Below, in pieces: positions 36,553 to 46,720 of a DNA stretch of 64,000 bases. The position numbers were made by a program, and so were the translations under genes. Numbering within the stretch: position 1 is the stretch's first letter; each line of letters starts with the position of its first letter. Source of the DNA: JAUICS01 sp964384335 (lineage in GTDB: Bacteria > Pseudomonadota > Alphaproteobacteria > Micavibrionales > Micavibrionaceae); NCBI GenBank assembly GCA_964384335.1, contig CAYLKN010000001.1, forward strand, positions 60,315 to 124,314. Reading direction: 5' to 3'. Below the pieces are notes generated by a model. The model was not told the DNA's origin. It was given only the letters and a program-made list of their open reading frames with translations, and made no database searches.

Positions 36553-36684
36553 ACTTTACAATATAGAAAGATCTGCTGCATTTAACAACACGAGATGGCT
36601 GAATTTCCGCTATTGCAAGCCTTGTTTCATGGTGTATGGTAAGGTAATATTCGACTTTTGAGAAAATCGGGTGGGAAAGGGCTT

Positions 36685-37434
36685 ATGGCTGAAGCAGCAA
36701 AAGATATACAGATAACTGACCGTCCCTCCGGACGCGGTAACGATATTATGAGGAATGTGGAGCTGGAGGTCGGTTTCGCAAAACATGCTGAAGGCTCATG
36801 CCTGGCAAAATTCGGTGATACCCACGTTTTATGTACGGCCAGCGTTATTGAGGGTGTCCCGTCCTGGATGAAAGGTACGGGGCGCGGATGGGTCACGGCT
36901 GAATACGGAATGCTGCCAAGATCAACCGCGCAGAGGATGGACAGGGAAGCTGCACGTGGGAAACAGTCCGGCCGAACGCAGGAAATACAGCGCCTGATCG
37001 GTCGTGCGCTGCGTTCCGTTGTCAGTCTTGATAAAATGGGGGAGCGCCAGGTCAGAATTGACTGTGATGTTATACAGGCCGACGGTGGTACGCGCACAGC
37101 TTCCGTTACCGGGGCCTGTGTCGCCCTTGAATGTGCGTTCATGCATTTGCAGAAACACGGTATTATTCGTAGTAATCCTCTGAACGACACGGTCGCGGCG
37201 ATTTCATGCGGCATTTACAACGGGATGCCTGTTCTGGATCTTGACTATGCGGAGGATTCAAACGCAGAAACCGACGCCAATTTCGTTATAACCGGACGTG
37301 GGGGTCTGGTGGAGATTCAGGCGACTGCGGAACAGGATCCTTTCAGTGAAACGATGTTTACACAGTTACTGGAGCTTGCAAAGAAAGGATGTAAGGAACT
37401 GAAAGCCATTCAGGATAAAGCCCTTGAACGATAA
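36685..37434 (+). CDS. rph: Ribonuclease PH
   Basis: A 249-residue phosphorolytic 3'-5' exoribonuclease that trims tRNA precursors. Landmarks are RPSGRGNDIMRNV, KHAEGSCLAKFGDTHVLCTAS, GWVTAEYGMLPRST, RTQEIQRLIGRALR, and DCDVIQADGGTRTAS with the metal- and phosphate-binding residues. ATG 36685 behind AAAGGG is preferred to an in-frame TTG at 36658, and gives a length near the family's ~240. The stop shares its last A with the rdgB start (TAATG). Confidence 0.96.
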   Translation: MAEAAKDIQITDRPSGRGNDIMRNVELEVGFAKHAEGSCLAKFGDTHVLCTASVIEGVPSWMKGTGRGWVTAEYGMLPRSTAQRMDREAARGKQSGRTQEIQRLIGRALRSVVSLDKMGERQVRIDCDVIQADGGTRTASVTGACVALECAFMHLQKHGIIRSNPLNDTVAAISCGIYNGMPVLDLDYAEDSNAETDANFVITGRGGLVEIQATAEQDPFSETMFTQLLELAKKGCKELKAIQDKALER

Positions 37435-38030
37435 TGGACATTGTTCTTGCAACGCATAACAACGACAAGGTTACGGAATTCCAGACATATCTTAATCCTT
37501 TTGGTGTAAGTCTGATATCTGCGAAAAGTCTGGATGTTCCAGAGCCTGAAGAAACCGGGAGGACGTTCCAGGAAAACGCAATTCTCAAGGCCATAAATAC
37601 ATTTGATCATACCGGAAAGCCTGCACTTGCGGATGATAGCGGTTTAAGCGTGAAGGCAATCGGCGGCCAGCCCGGAATATACTCCGCACGCTGGGCGGGA
37701 CCGGATAAGGATTTTGGTATGGCTATGCGAAAAGTAAAAGATATGATGGGAAACTGCGAAAATAAAAGCGCAAGTTTTATTTGCGTCCTGGCCTATGCCG
37801 TCTCCAGCAGCAGGGTTTTTACCTATGAAGGCCGTGTAAAAGGGCGTATCGTATGGCCGCCAAGGGGGGATAAGGGATTTGGGTATGATCCTTTCTTTGT
37901 TCCTGACGAAGGGGATGGGCGGAGTTTTGGTGAAATGACGCTGGAAGAAAAAGGGAAATTCAGTCACCGGGCGCTTGCGATAAGGCAGTTTTGTGATGAT
38001 ATCTTTTCTCAGAAAAAGGATTATGGATGA
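37434..38030 (+). CDS. rdgB: Non-canonical purine NTP pyrophosphatase
   Basis: A 198-residue Ham1/RdgB house-cleaning enzyme that hydrolyses dITP and XTP. It shows VLATHNNDKVTEF at the start, the TFQENAILKA segment, ALADDSGLSV, PGIYSARWAG, and GFGYDPFFVP with SFGEMTLEEKGKFSHR. Start codon overlaps the rph stop, showing translational coupling. rph-rdgB-hemW is a conserved order in this class. Confidence 0.96.
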   Translation: MDIVLATHNNDKVTEFQTYLNPFGVSLISAKSLDVPEPEETGRTFQENAILKAINTFDHTGKPALADDSGLSVKAIGGQPGIYSARWAGPDKDFGMAMRKVKDMMGNCENKSASFICVLAYAVSSSRVFTYEGRVKGRIVWPPRGDKGFGYDPFFVPDEGDGRSFGEMTLEEKGKFSHRALAIRQFCDDIFSQKKDYG

Positions 38031-38036
38031 TTGCCA

Positions 38037-39236
38037 ATGCAGCCTTTATCACTGTATTTTCACTGGCCGTATTGCCTTTCAAAATGTCCGTATTGTGATT
38101 TCAATTCCTTTGAGGCATCGGAATTTGATACTGAGCGTTGGCGTGTTTCCTATAACGCCGCAATACAGCATCATGCCGCCAATTTAAAAAAGCAGTATAT
38201 AACAAGTATTTTTTTCGGAGGCGGCACGCCCTCTCTTATGCCGCCCGCTTTGATTGAAGAGATAATTTCCTGCGTTTACAAGGCATGGCCCGTTTCTCCG
38301 GGTGTCGAGATTACGCTTGAGGCCAATCCGACAAGCGTTGAAGCGGAAAAGCTGAAGGGCTTCAGAGCCGCCGGCGTAAATCGCCTTTCAATTGGCGTTC
38401 AGTCACTGGACAATAAGGCTCTTGCCTTTCTGGGACGCAGGCATTCTGCTGAAGAGGCAAAATCCGTTCTGAAACTTGCGGCGAAACTCTTTGACCGGTT
38501 CAGTTTCGATCTTATTTATGCAAGACCGGATCAGACACTGAAAACCTGGATTACCGAGCTAAAAGAGGCTCTTGATTATACGAAAGGGCATATGTCGCTT
38601 TATCAACTTTCGATAGAACCGCAAACGCGGTTTTATACAGATTTTAAAAAGGGGATATTTCAAATGCCGGACCAGGATCTTTCGGCTGAATTTTATGAAA
38701 CTACGCAGGATATAATGAGCAGATATGGCCTGCCGGCCTATGAAATTTCAAACTATGCATCTCCCGGGGAGGAAAGCAGGCATAATATGACATACTGGCG
38801 GGGCGGTGCGTACTGCGGTATCGGACCCGGCGCGCACGGGCGTTTGTATATGAATGGTGCATGGGCTGCCCTCTCCGACCACAAAGTGCCCGAAATCTGG
38901 CATCAGCTTGTTTCACAGCATGGAAACGGAGTTAATCGTCATTCTGTTTTAACCGGACATGAGAGGTTTGAAGAAATTGTCATGATGGGTCTCAGGCTAA
39001 CTGAAGGTGTAAATAAAAAGATACTTGAAAAAGAAACGCCTGATGCGCTTTCCCTGGATCAGCTTTATAAAAACGCACGTGTGCTTGAAAACGAAGGGTA
39101 TGTTTTACTGGATAACCGGGTTCTGAAAGTCACTGAAACGGGTCGTCTTGTGTTGAACAGCATTCTGAATTTTCTGCTAAACCGCTCTGTTACTGTGCAC
39201 GGACACCATTCTGAGGCGCAGAAAGCATTTGCATAA
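38037..39236 (+). CDS. hemW: HemW, radical SAM heme chaperone
   Basis: A 399-residue radical SAM protein of the coproporphyrinogen-oxidase-like HemW group. The cluster motif is CLSKCPYC (CX3CX2C) in HWPYCLSKCPYCDFNS, followed by FFGGGTPSLM, RLSIGVQSLD and FDLIYARPDQT. The C-terminal HemN domain carries GPGAHGR and MMGLRLTEGV. HemW is described as a heme chaperone rather than an oxidase. It starts just after rdgB (ATG 38037; TTG 38031 also possible). Its last 47 nt overlap the convergent gene. Confidence 0.93.
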   Translation: MQPLSLYFHWPYCLSKCPYCDFNSFEASEFDTERWRVSYNAAIQHHAANLKKQYITSIFFGGGTPSLMPPALIEEIISCVYKAWPVSPGVEITLEANPTSVEAEKLKGFRAAGVNRLSIGVQSLDNKALAFLGRRHSAEEAKSVLKLAAKLFDRFSFDLIYARPDQTLKTWITELKEALDYTKGHMSLYQLSIEPQTRFYTDFKKGIFQMPDQDLSAEFYETTQDIMSRYGLPAYEISNYASPGEESRHNMTYWRGGAYCGIGPGAHGRLYMNGAWAALSDHKVPEIWHQLVSQHGNGVNRHSVLTGHERFEEIVMMGLRLTEGVNKKILEKETPDALSLDQLYKNARVLENEGYVLLDNRVLKVTETGRLVLNSILNFLLNRSVTVHGHHSEAQKAFA

Positions 39237-40809
39237 CGTTTTTAAGGTCTGAGCCGTTTAAAATAACGTTTCCTTCTTCATTAACAGAAATTTCGTAGCG
39301 TCTGTCATTGTCACCGTCTTTCTTTCCAACAATCTGCAGCACTGTCAGAAATGCAAGGAGCCTTGCGGATGAAGCATTTGTATTTTTATCTTCTTCCGTC
39401 TGAGTGCTTTGTATATCCCGGGTAATTTGCCCAACCATGGAATCCAGATTGCTGATGGTTAAGACTGCCTGTGCGGTTCCGCTGTATGCGGCGGATAAAT
39501 TGGCTTGTGCCTTGCCATTAAAACGAATGCCGTAAAAATCATTGTCCAGGGATGCGTTTTGCACCAGCAGTTTTGAGCCTGCCTCGGCTAACATTTCTAA
39601 AAAGGGATTGGCTCTGTTTTCCTGCCCATCATTTTGATTTGCGCCTGTAAGCCTTTTGTAAATACTATGCAAGATTTTCTGGGCGGGATAATCTGTAACG
39701 ATTATGTTCCATTCCGCATTCTCGGGTAAAAATTTTGATGCAGGACTTTTTTCATTTTTAATATTCAAGGCACTCAGGTTACCGGAAAGTTTTACGACCG
39801 CTTTATCAGTTTTCAGGCTTCGGGCCTGCAACGATGCGGAAATACGGTTAAGGGAGATTTTATTGTTTTGAGCGGCCTTCGTATTTTGCAACGAATCCTG
39901 TAATCTCAGATCAACGTTGTTCAGGGCAAACTCGACACTGCCGAAATCCATTGCGAAAAACGGCGATTGCGTTGAAAGGCCCAGAATGCCAAATCCGGGA
40001 AGTACCGATGCCTCAACGGCAGCAAAATTTCCCGAGGATCGGGAAGTGGCATTTAATATTTCCTCGCGGGTTTCCTGTATTGACTTGAAAGATAAATCCC
40101 TGAGTTCTGACCTGAGATAGGCGCTGCCGATAGTATTCGTGATATCCCCGTTTCCCGAATACCGAATATCTTCAAATTTGTAGTGTGTCGTGCCATTCCA
40201 TAATTCACTTTTCTCGTCCCTGTCAAAGTCAAGAAGAATGTCCGTTTCTTTAACGGTAATTGTTATATCATCCTGAAAATTCGTAAGTCTTACGTCACCC
40301 AAAGTCCCGTCCATCTTTATAAAATTTCCGGATGGAACATGTAAAATTCCGGCAAGTCGCTGCGAACCAATATCGAGTTCATACTCCGTAATACCGGCTG
40401 CCGTTTTTTTGACAATCGGTCTGGGTATTGCCAGTGTCATTTTCCAGGCATCTTCATTTTCCGTAGGTACTGCGTTTGCGGCGATCATTCCGATATCAAG
40501 CCTTGAGCCGTTTGGGTAAACAAAGGCAACATGCGGAAATGTAATGGCATGATATTCCTGGGAAGGTTCGATGATAATATCGCCCTCCGTAATCATTCTT
40601 ATTCCGGTTAAAGCGACCATTTTTTTGCGGTTTTCAAGGATTCCGGACAGGCTTTCTTTCAAATCCTGTGTTTTTAACCCAGTTTCAGCCTGTCCATTGC
40701 CGGAAAGGCAAAAAAAACAGAGACAGTGGACAGCCAGTAATACAAAGGCAAGTTTACAAAAAGAGAATTTCAATAAGAACGGCTTTTTTACAGGGATATT
40801 TACAGACAT
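39190..40809 (-). CDS. Secreted hypothetical protein, possibly AsmA/YdgA-like
   Basis: A ~539-residue exported protein (start chosen at ATG 40809; the frame extends to 40866) with a signal peptide FCKLAFVLLAVHCLCFFCLSG. The mature part alternates short beta-strand-like segments over its whole length (for example GDIIIEPSQEY, ITITVKETDILLDF, KAQANLSAAYSGTAQAVLTI). That pattern is loosely like DUF945/DUF2125 periplasmic beta-rich proteins; no firm family. The C-terminus overlaps hemW by 47 nt, tail to tail. Confidence 0.65.
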   Translation of the reverse strand: MSVNIPVKKPFLLKFSFCKLAFVLLAVHCLCFFCLSGNGQAETGLKTQDLKESLSGILENRKKMVALTGIRMITEGDIIIEPSQEYHAITFPHVAFVYPNGSRLDIGMIAANAVPTENEDAWKMTLAIPRPIVKKTAAGITEYELDIGSQRLAGILHVPSGNFIKMDGTLGDVRLTNFQDDITITVKETDILLDFDRDEKSELWNGTTHYKFEDIRYSGNGDITNTIGSAYLRSELRDLSFKSIQETREEILNATSRSSGNFAAVEASVLPGFGILGLSTQSPFFAMDFGSVEFALNNVDLRLQDSLQNTKAAQNNKISLNRISASLQARSLKTDKAVVKLSGNLSALNIKNEKSPASKFLPENAEWNIIVTDYPAQKILHSIYKRLTGANQNDGQENRANPFLEMLAEAGSKLLVQNASLDNDFYGIRFNGKAQANLSAAYSGTAQAVLTISNLDSMVGQITRDIQSTQTEEDKNTNASSARLLAFLTVLQIVGKKDGDNDRRYEISVNEEGNVILNGSDLKNVMQMLSAPQNGVRAQ

Positions 40810-40885
40810 AATTTCATAATATGATGGAATAAGTTTCACGCCGGTACACCTTATTGTTAAAATCAAATATCAGGATTGATTGTTC

Positions 40886-43872
40886 ATGACATTTACACCA
40901 AAAGCCATCCCGACGCAAAGCCGTATTGTAGCACTTTTAGGACCAACCAATACCGGAAAAACCTATCAGGCGATAAGGGAAATGCTGAAATACGAGACTG
41001 GGATTATCGGTTTTCCACTTCGTCTGCTTGCGCGCGAAAATTATGACCGTATCGTTTCCGAAAAAGGGCCAGGCGCGGTTGCCCTTGTTACCGGTGAGGA
41101 AAAAATCGTTCCGGCAAACGCGCAATATTACATATGCACGGTTGAGTCGATGCCGATAGAAAAGGAGTTTGATTTTGTCGCGATTGACGAAATCCAGCTT
41201 TGCGCCGATCCGGAACGCGGTCATGTTTTTACGGATCGCCTTCTTCGCTTCAGAGGCTGTGAAATGACAATGTTTCTTGGCGCCGATACAATGAAGTCGG
41301 TTATTGCAAACCTTGTTTCCGGTGTTGAGTTCCGCAAAAGTCCGCGCTTATCCGAACTTGAATACAAAGGATATAAAAAGCTCACGCGTTTGCCCGCACG
41401 GACGGCAGTGGTCGCATTTTCAATCAATGACGTGTACGAGATGGCCGAGCTGATAAGGCGGCAGAGAGGTGGAACGGCTTTGGTTTTGGGGGCATTGAGT
41501 CCCCGCACCCGCAATGCTCAGGTTGATATGTATCAGAACGGGGAGGTTGATTTTCTGGTCGCCACGGATGCCATCGGTATGGGATTAAACATGGATATTC
41601 ATCATATTGCCTTTGCGTCAACACGAAAGTATGACGGACGGCGGCGCCGTCCGCTCAAGACGGCCGAGATTGCCCAGATTGCGGGCAGGGCAGGGCGGTA
41701 TAAACGCGATGGCACATTTGGCGTAACCGGTGATTTAAAGGAGCTTGATAATGAGACTGTCGATGCCGTCCAGACCCATGCCATGGGCGAGATTAAGGAA
41801 ATTTACTGGCGGAACAGCCGTCTTGATTTCACTTCTGTTCTCTCCCTTCTGAAATCCCTGGAAAAAAGTGCGAACAGCGATGTCCTGATCAAGGGTTACC
41901 CGTCTGACGATTATCTTGCCCTGAAAGCCTTAAGCCGTAACCCCGATATTCAGGACATGACGAAAAGCAAGGCGGCGACGCATCTGCTTTGGGATGTGTG
42001 CCAGATACCTGATTTCAGAAAAACCCTGAAAGAAGAGCATCAGAAACTCTTAAAGGAACTGTTCGTGAAATTATCCGATGATCTGCTGTCCGACGATTAC
42101 ATTGATACCAATCTGAAAAGGCTGAACTCGCTGTCCGGAAACGTCGATACTTTGATGAACCGCCTTGCGCATGTCCGGACCTGGACATATATTACACATC
42201 GCCCGGACTGGGTTAAACGGCCCGGATACTGGCAGGGAAGGGCGCACGCTATCGAAGATATGCTCTCGGATGCCCTTCATGAATCCCTTATAAAACGGTT
42301 TGTGGACAGACAAAGCACTTTACTGTTCAGTAAAAATATTGATAACGTAAATGCCGAAATTAAAGCGAACGGTTCGGTTTATGTTGATGATCACCGGCTC
42401 GGCATTTTGAAGGGGTTCAGCTTCGTTCCGGAAAGCAGGAATGACGGATTAAAAAAACGGATTAAGATGACAGCGGCAAAACAGGTTCTTCTCCCTGAAA
42501 TCAATACTATGGTTAGGAAAATCACTGTTGAAAAGGCAGGACGTTTCTCCCTTGACAATGAAGGTCAAATTTACTGGCAGGCGGATAAAACAAATCCTCT
42601 GCCCGGGAACCGAATTGCCGCCGTAACAAAGGGACAATCCCTTTACAGGCCGGATATCGTGATTCCAAACGACGATCTTCTGGATGATGAGGACAAGCGC
42701 AATGTGATAGCGGTCATTCGCGAGTGGCTTGATACCCATATCCGTGAAACCCTCGACCCGCTTTTATCCCTGGGTGAGGAAGAAAAATGCAAAACCGCGG
42801 TAAGGGGTATTGCATTCCAGCTTAAGGAAAATCTGGGCGTTCTGGAAAGGCGGCAGGTTGAAGAGCTGACGAAAGAGCTTGATGCCGAAGACCGGGCCTA
42901 TTTGCGCCAGAATAAGGTCAGACTGGGACCGCGTACTGTCTACGTCAAAACACTGACCAAACCGGCGGCAGTCAGGCTTAAGGCTTTGCTCTGGTCTTTG
43001 GTAAATGACCTGGAGTTGCCGGCAAAAGTGCCCGGTGACGGCTCTGTTTCCGTCCCGCAGGACCAGTTTGGTTTTGATCCGGTTTATGCATGCGCCATCG
43101 GTTATCCCGTATGCGGCCCGCGTGCGATACGCGTGGATATGCTCGACCGGATTATAAGCGCCGCCTATGACGGCTCCGGCAAAGGCCGTTTCCAGGCATC
43201 GCACAGTATGGCGGAATGGATGGGATGCAGTATTGAGGAGCTTTATGCGGTGCTTGAGGGAATCGGCTTCATGAGGATCCCTGAAAAAACCCCGCCCGAA
43301 AAAACAAAGAATAATGAAACAGAGGAAAAAAATACTGAGGAAAGTAAAACAGAGGAATCGATCCATTCGGAAACTCCCGCACCGGAAACTCCTCTACCTG
43401 AAACCGCCGCACCTGATACTGCCCGGGATCCAGAAAAAGAAACAAACACCCGGATTTCAGAGCCTCTGCCTGCGCAGGATTCCGCAAATACGACAATTGC
43501 ACCGGAAGTTGCACCGGATGAAGCACNNNNNNNNNNNNNNNNNNNNNNNNNNNNNNNNNNNNNNNNNNNNNNNNNNNNNNNNNNNNNNNNNNNNNNNNNN
43601 NNNNNNNNNNNNNNNNNNNNNNNNNNCCCGAACTTGCCTGGTTTTTGCTGCATCCCCGCAAGGAGAATAAAAACCGGAATGGCGGGAAAAATCATAAGAC
43701 CGGCAACAGAAACCAGAACGCAAAAAAACCGTACGAAAAGAAAAAGGCCGCCGCCGGGAAGCAGGAACCGGTTGTTGAGCTCAAAAAAACAAGGAAGAAG
43801 GAACCGGACAAGCTGAAACACAACCCTTTTTCCGTGCTTGAGGATATGAAAAACCTCAAGGAAGGCGGGTAG
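40886..43872 (+). CDS. Suv3-like DEAD/DEAH helicase, interrupted by an assembly gap
   Basis: A large helicase of the mitochondrial Suv3 type found in alphaproteobacteria. Walker A is LLGPTNTGKT (Gly19-Thr26), Walker B is VAIDEIQL near residue 100, and the later helicase motifs include FLVATDAIGMGLNMD and IAQIAGRAGRYKRDGT. After residue ~800 a Lys/Glu/Pro-rich tail begins and runs into 100 N. Behind the gap the correct C-terminus (PELAWFLLHPRK, then HNPFSVLEDMKNL) reads in a different frame and ends at 43872. The true gap length must therefore be 2 modulo 3. It likely unwinds structured RNA, but direct evidence in bacteria is limited. Confidence 0.82.
43527..43626. other. Assembly gap of 100 N
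   Basis: Exactly 100 N, the conventional placeholder for a scaffold gap of unknown size. It falls inside the low-complexity tail of the Suv3-like helicase gene, where repeats may have broken the assembly. Confidence 0.98.
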
Positions 43873-43895
43873 ACCATAAAAGGATATGCTGCCCC

Positions 43896-44258
43896 ATGAC
43901 TGCCAGGCTTGTCTTGTTTCTTTTTTTTCTCGTAATTTCACAAAATGCAGAGGCATCAAGGTTTTCCGGCGGCTATCTCCTCAAGGTTTGCGAAATTGGT
44001 GAGAACAACCGGGAAGAGATTCCGGGCGGTCATGCCGTTTGCCAAAGCTATATCGCCGGGGTGATCGACAGCAACAATGTAATGCGCTCCCTCGCTCTTG
44101 ACGGTCCATCGATAGATTTCTGCATTCCGCAGACCGTTTCTCTGAACGAACTGCACCGCGTTGTGCTGGAATATTTACGGAATAATGTCCAGCATGACGC
44201 ATTCGTCGCATCCCCGGCGGTTGCAACCGCGCTAATGCAGGCTTATCCCTGCGGGTGA
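43896..44258 (+). CDS. Rap1a/Tai-like domain protein, exported
   Basis: A 120-residue protein with a signal peptide (LVLFLFFLVISQNAEA). The mature part follows the Rap1a/Tai pattern: GGYLLKVCEIG, AVCQSYIAGVIDSNN, DFCIPQTVSLNELHRVVLEYL, and the ending ALMQAYPCG, with four Cys that would make two disulfides. Rap1a/Tai proteins include immunity factors against type VI amidase effectors, but many alphaproteobacterial members have no linked effector. None is seen here. It lies 23 nt after the helicase stop. Confidence 0.78.
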   Translation: MTARLVLFLFFLVISQNAEASRFSGGYLLKVCEIGENNREEIPGGHAVCQSYIAGVIDSNNVMRSLALDGPSIDFCIPQTVSLNELHRVVLEYLRNNVQHDAFVASPAVATALMQAYPCG

Positions 44259-44262
44259 TGGT

Positions 44263-45417
44263 TTATAAAGCACTTATTTTGAAAATCTTGCCATTGGCGC
44301 TGTCGGTCAGGATGTAAAGGGCCCCATCGGGGCCCTCCCTAACATTGCGGATGCGTTCCCTGAGAGGGATCAAAAGTTCTTCCTGGCTTCGGACTTCGGG
44401 ATTGCCGGTTACACGGTCGTAACTGATATCAACACGGCGCAGGTGACGTTCGACAAGTGCGCCCGCAAAAATATCACCTTTCCATCCCGGAAACTGTTTG
44501 CCGCTGTAAATCGTCATTCCGCACGGCGCAATGGAGGGATTCCAGTATAAAAGCGGCTGTTCCATCCCGCGCATTTTCGTACGTTCCGAAATAACTGCAC
44601 CGCTGTAATCAACGCCGTATGTAATTTCCGGCCAGCCGTAATTGGCCCCGGCATAAAGGATGTTGATTTCATCCCCGCCTTTTGGGCCGTGTTCGTGCGC
44701 CCAGATTTCTTTGGTTATGAAGTTGTAGGCAATACCCTGTACGTTGCGGTGGCCGTAGCTGTAAATTTCAGGTTCTGCAAACTGGTTCCGGATAAACGGA
44801 TTATCCTGCGGGACGGAGCCGTCCTCGTTAAGCCTTACAATTGTTCCGAGGTGGTTGGAAAGGTTCTGCGCCTCCTCCATCTGATAACGCTCGCCAAGTG
44901 TAACGTAAAGCTTGCCGTCCGGCCTGAAAAGAAGGCGGGAGCCGAAATGCAGGCCGTTGTCTGTCTGCGGTTTTGACCGGAACAGTATCTCCACATCGTG
45001 AAGCCGCGAGCCCTCCAGCCTTCCGCGCATAACGGCGGTACTGTGGCCGCGTGTACCGGGTGCGACATAACTTATGTAGACAAGGGCGTTGCTTTCGAAA
45101 TTCGGATGTGTCGTTACGTCAAGCAGACCGCCCTGGCCCTTGACGGTAATTTCCGGCAGTCCCTTAATCACGACCGGCCCTGTTCCGTTGGCGTTCAGCC
45201 GGATAAGGCGCCCCGTCTTTTCAGTAACCAGCATTTTTCCGTCCGGAAGGAATGTCAGACCCCAGGGAAAGTTAAGGCCGTCGGCCAATGTCATCAGTCG
45301 GAAACTGTGTTCCCTTGATTTATATACACCGTCCCGGGCATTACCGGGACTGGACAGGCCTGTAAAGAATACAATCAATGCAAGCGTAACCGCAATATCT
45401 GTAAAATGTCTTCGCAT
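44263..45417 (-). CDS. PQQ-dependent sugar dehydrogenase (soluble aldose dehydrogenase type)
   Basis: A 384-residue beta-propeller protein with a signal peptide ending near GNA. Landmarks are GLNFPWGLTFLPDGKMLVTEKTGRL, GGLLDVTTHP, DNGLHFGSRLLF, ALKYTLGER-like YVTLGERYQ, GHRNVQGIAYN, WAHEHGPKGGDEINIL and GANYGWPEITYG. The family (Asd/YliI) oxidises aldoses in the periplasm with PQQ. Whether this organism makes PQQ cannot be told here. AAGGA precedes the start. Confidence 0.9.
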   Translation of the reverse strand: MRRHFTDIAVTLALIVFFTGLSSPGNARDGVYKSREHSFRLMTLADGLNFPWGLTFLPDGKMLVTEKTGRLIRLNANGTGPVVIKGLPEITVKGQGGLLDVTTHPNFESNALVYISYVAPGTRGHSTAVMRGRLEGSRLHDVEILFRSKPQTDNGLHFGSRLLFRPDGKLYVTLGERYQMEEAQNLSNHLGTIVRLNEDGSVPQDNPFIRNQFAEPEIYSYGHRNVQGIAYNFITKEIWAHEHGPKGGDEINILYAGANYGWPEITYGVDYSGAVISERTKMRGMEQPLLYWNPSIAPCGMTIYSGKQFPGWKGDIFAGALVERHLRRVDISYDRVTGNPEVRSQEELLIPLRERIRNVREGPDGALYILTDSANGKIFKISAL

Positions 45418-45421
45418 TGTT

Positions 45422-46438
45422 TTAATTCCTTCTTGTTACACTGTCTTCCGCAACCTCAATCAGGCGCTGTTTTAAAAGCGAAGGGGCAACAGGTTCAAGA
45501 GCTTTTACAGCGTCTGCGGCATAACTTTCCGCAAGTGTCATGCACCGTTCAAAACTTCCCGATTTTTCAAGAAGCATAATGGCCGTTTTCAAATCGTCCG
45601 GTCCCTGATCCTGATCAATCATTGTGGTTTGCCAGAAAACAGTCTCCTTCCCGTCGGCATTTTCAAGGGCGTAAATTACAGGCAGGGTGAATTTACCCTC
45701 ACGGAAATCATCGCCAAGCGTTTTGCCCAGGCGTTTTTGCTCCGCCTTGTAATCAAGGACGTCATCAACAATCTGGAACGCCATGCCCAGATTAAAGCCG
45801 TAACTGCGCATGGCCTCAATCTGCGTTTCATCCGATCCGGCGATAACGGGTCCGACTTCGCACGCGGCCGAGAAAAGGGCCGCCGTCTTGCTTTCTATAA
45901 CCTGAAAGTAATCATCCTGTGTTGTTTCGAAATTATGCTCGATTGAAATCTGCTGGATTTCGCCTTCTGTTATAAGGCGCGATGTTTTGGAGAGGATTTC
46001 AAGTATGCGCATATTTGCGGTTTCGACCATAAGCTCGAAAGCCCGGGCAAAAAGAAAATCACCCACGAGTATCGAGGGTTTGTTGGCAAAAAGCCGGTTG
46101 GCGGAAGGGCGTCCCCGCCGGTGCGTGCTTTCGTCCACAACATCGTCATGCAGAAGTGTTGCGGAATGAATATACTCGATTGTAGTGGCCAGTTTGTGGG
46201 CCCTGGCCATATCCCCGCCAAAAAGTTTAACCCCGGCCAGTGTCAGCAGAGGGCGGATGCGCTTTCCGCCTGCCTCTATCAAATGTCCGGCAACCTTTGG
46301 AATGATCAGGGCGGACGACTGCAGACGTTCGATAATAAGGTCATTTGTTGCCTTCATATCCTCTTCAAGGAAGTGATGAAGTGCGCCAAGAGGATTGGTA
46401 ACCGGATCCCCGACCTTTAATGAGCCTGACAATTCCAT
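45422..46438 (-). CDS. ispB: Polyprenyl (octaprenyl/decaprenyl) diphosphate synthase
   Basis: A 338-residue trans-polyprenyl diphosphate synthase that makes the ubiquinone side chain. The first Asp-rich motif is LLHDDVVDES and the second is IVDDVLDY; GGKRIRPLLT, GDFLFARAFEL and GKTLGDDFREGKFTLP are also present. It converges with nothing and lies 4 nt after the sugar dehydrogenase start on the same strand. Product chain length cannot be read from sequence with certainty. Confidence 0.94.
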   Translation of the reverse strand: MELSGSLKVGDPVTNPLGALHHFLEEDMKATNDLIIERLQSSALIIPKVAGHLIEAGGKRIRPLLTLAGVKLFGGDMARAHKLATTIEYIHSATLLHDDVVDESTHRRGRPSANRLFANKPSILVGDFLFARAFELMVETANMRILEILSKTSRLITEGEIQQISIEHNFETTQDDYFQVIESKTAALFSAACEVGPVIAGSDETQIEAMRSYGFNLGMAFQIVDDVLDYKAEQKRLGKTLGDDFREGKFTLPVIYALENADGKETVFWQTTMIDQDQGPDDLKTAIMLLEKSGSFERCMTLAESYAADAVKALEPVAPSLLKQRLIEVAEDSVTRRN

Positions 46439-46485
46439 ATAAACTGGTTTATACTATAGTTTATATATCAGCAAGGGATGATGTA

Positions 46486-46707
46486 TTGAAAGAAATCGCA
46501 AGAACAAACAATGTTATCGAATTATCCTGGATGAGTGCCGTTCTGGAAGAATCCGGAATACATCACGTTGTTTTTGACATGCACACGGCTTTCGCGGAAG
46601 GGAGTATACCGGCGATTGAAAAGCGCCTGATGGTATGTGCGGACGAGTACGATGAGGCCTGCAGGGCCATTATCATTGCAAGGCAATCTCTTGACGATGA
46701 GTCCTGA
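46486..46707 (+). CDS. DUF2007 domain protein
   Basis: A 73-residue protein with the DUF2007 (putative signal-transducing) pattern: KEIARTNNVIELSWMSAVLEESGI, then VFDMHTAFAEGSIPAIEKRLMV and DEACRAI. TTG 46486 behind AAGGG gives the family-typical N-terminus; the frame runs to 46420, overlapping ispB. In other alphaproteobacteria this gene often precedes a tRNA methyltransferase, which is absent here. Function unknown. Confidence 0.75.
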   Translation: MKEIARTNNVIELSWMSAVLEESGIHHVVFDMHTAFAEGSIPAIEKRLMVCADEYDEACRAIIIARQSLDDES

Positions 46708-46720
46708 GCCCGGGGTAAGT

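Noticed and set aside
36553..36684. Possible CIRCE operator near hrcA
   Set aside because: No TTAGCACTC/GAGTGCTAA inverted repeat was found in the spacer.
40880..43816. Helicase frame read straight through the N-run
   Set aside because: The gap length is a placeholder; the tail after the gap is out of frame and unlike the expected C-terminus.
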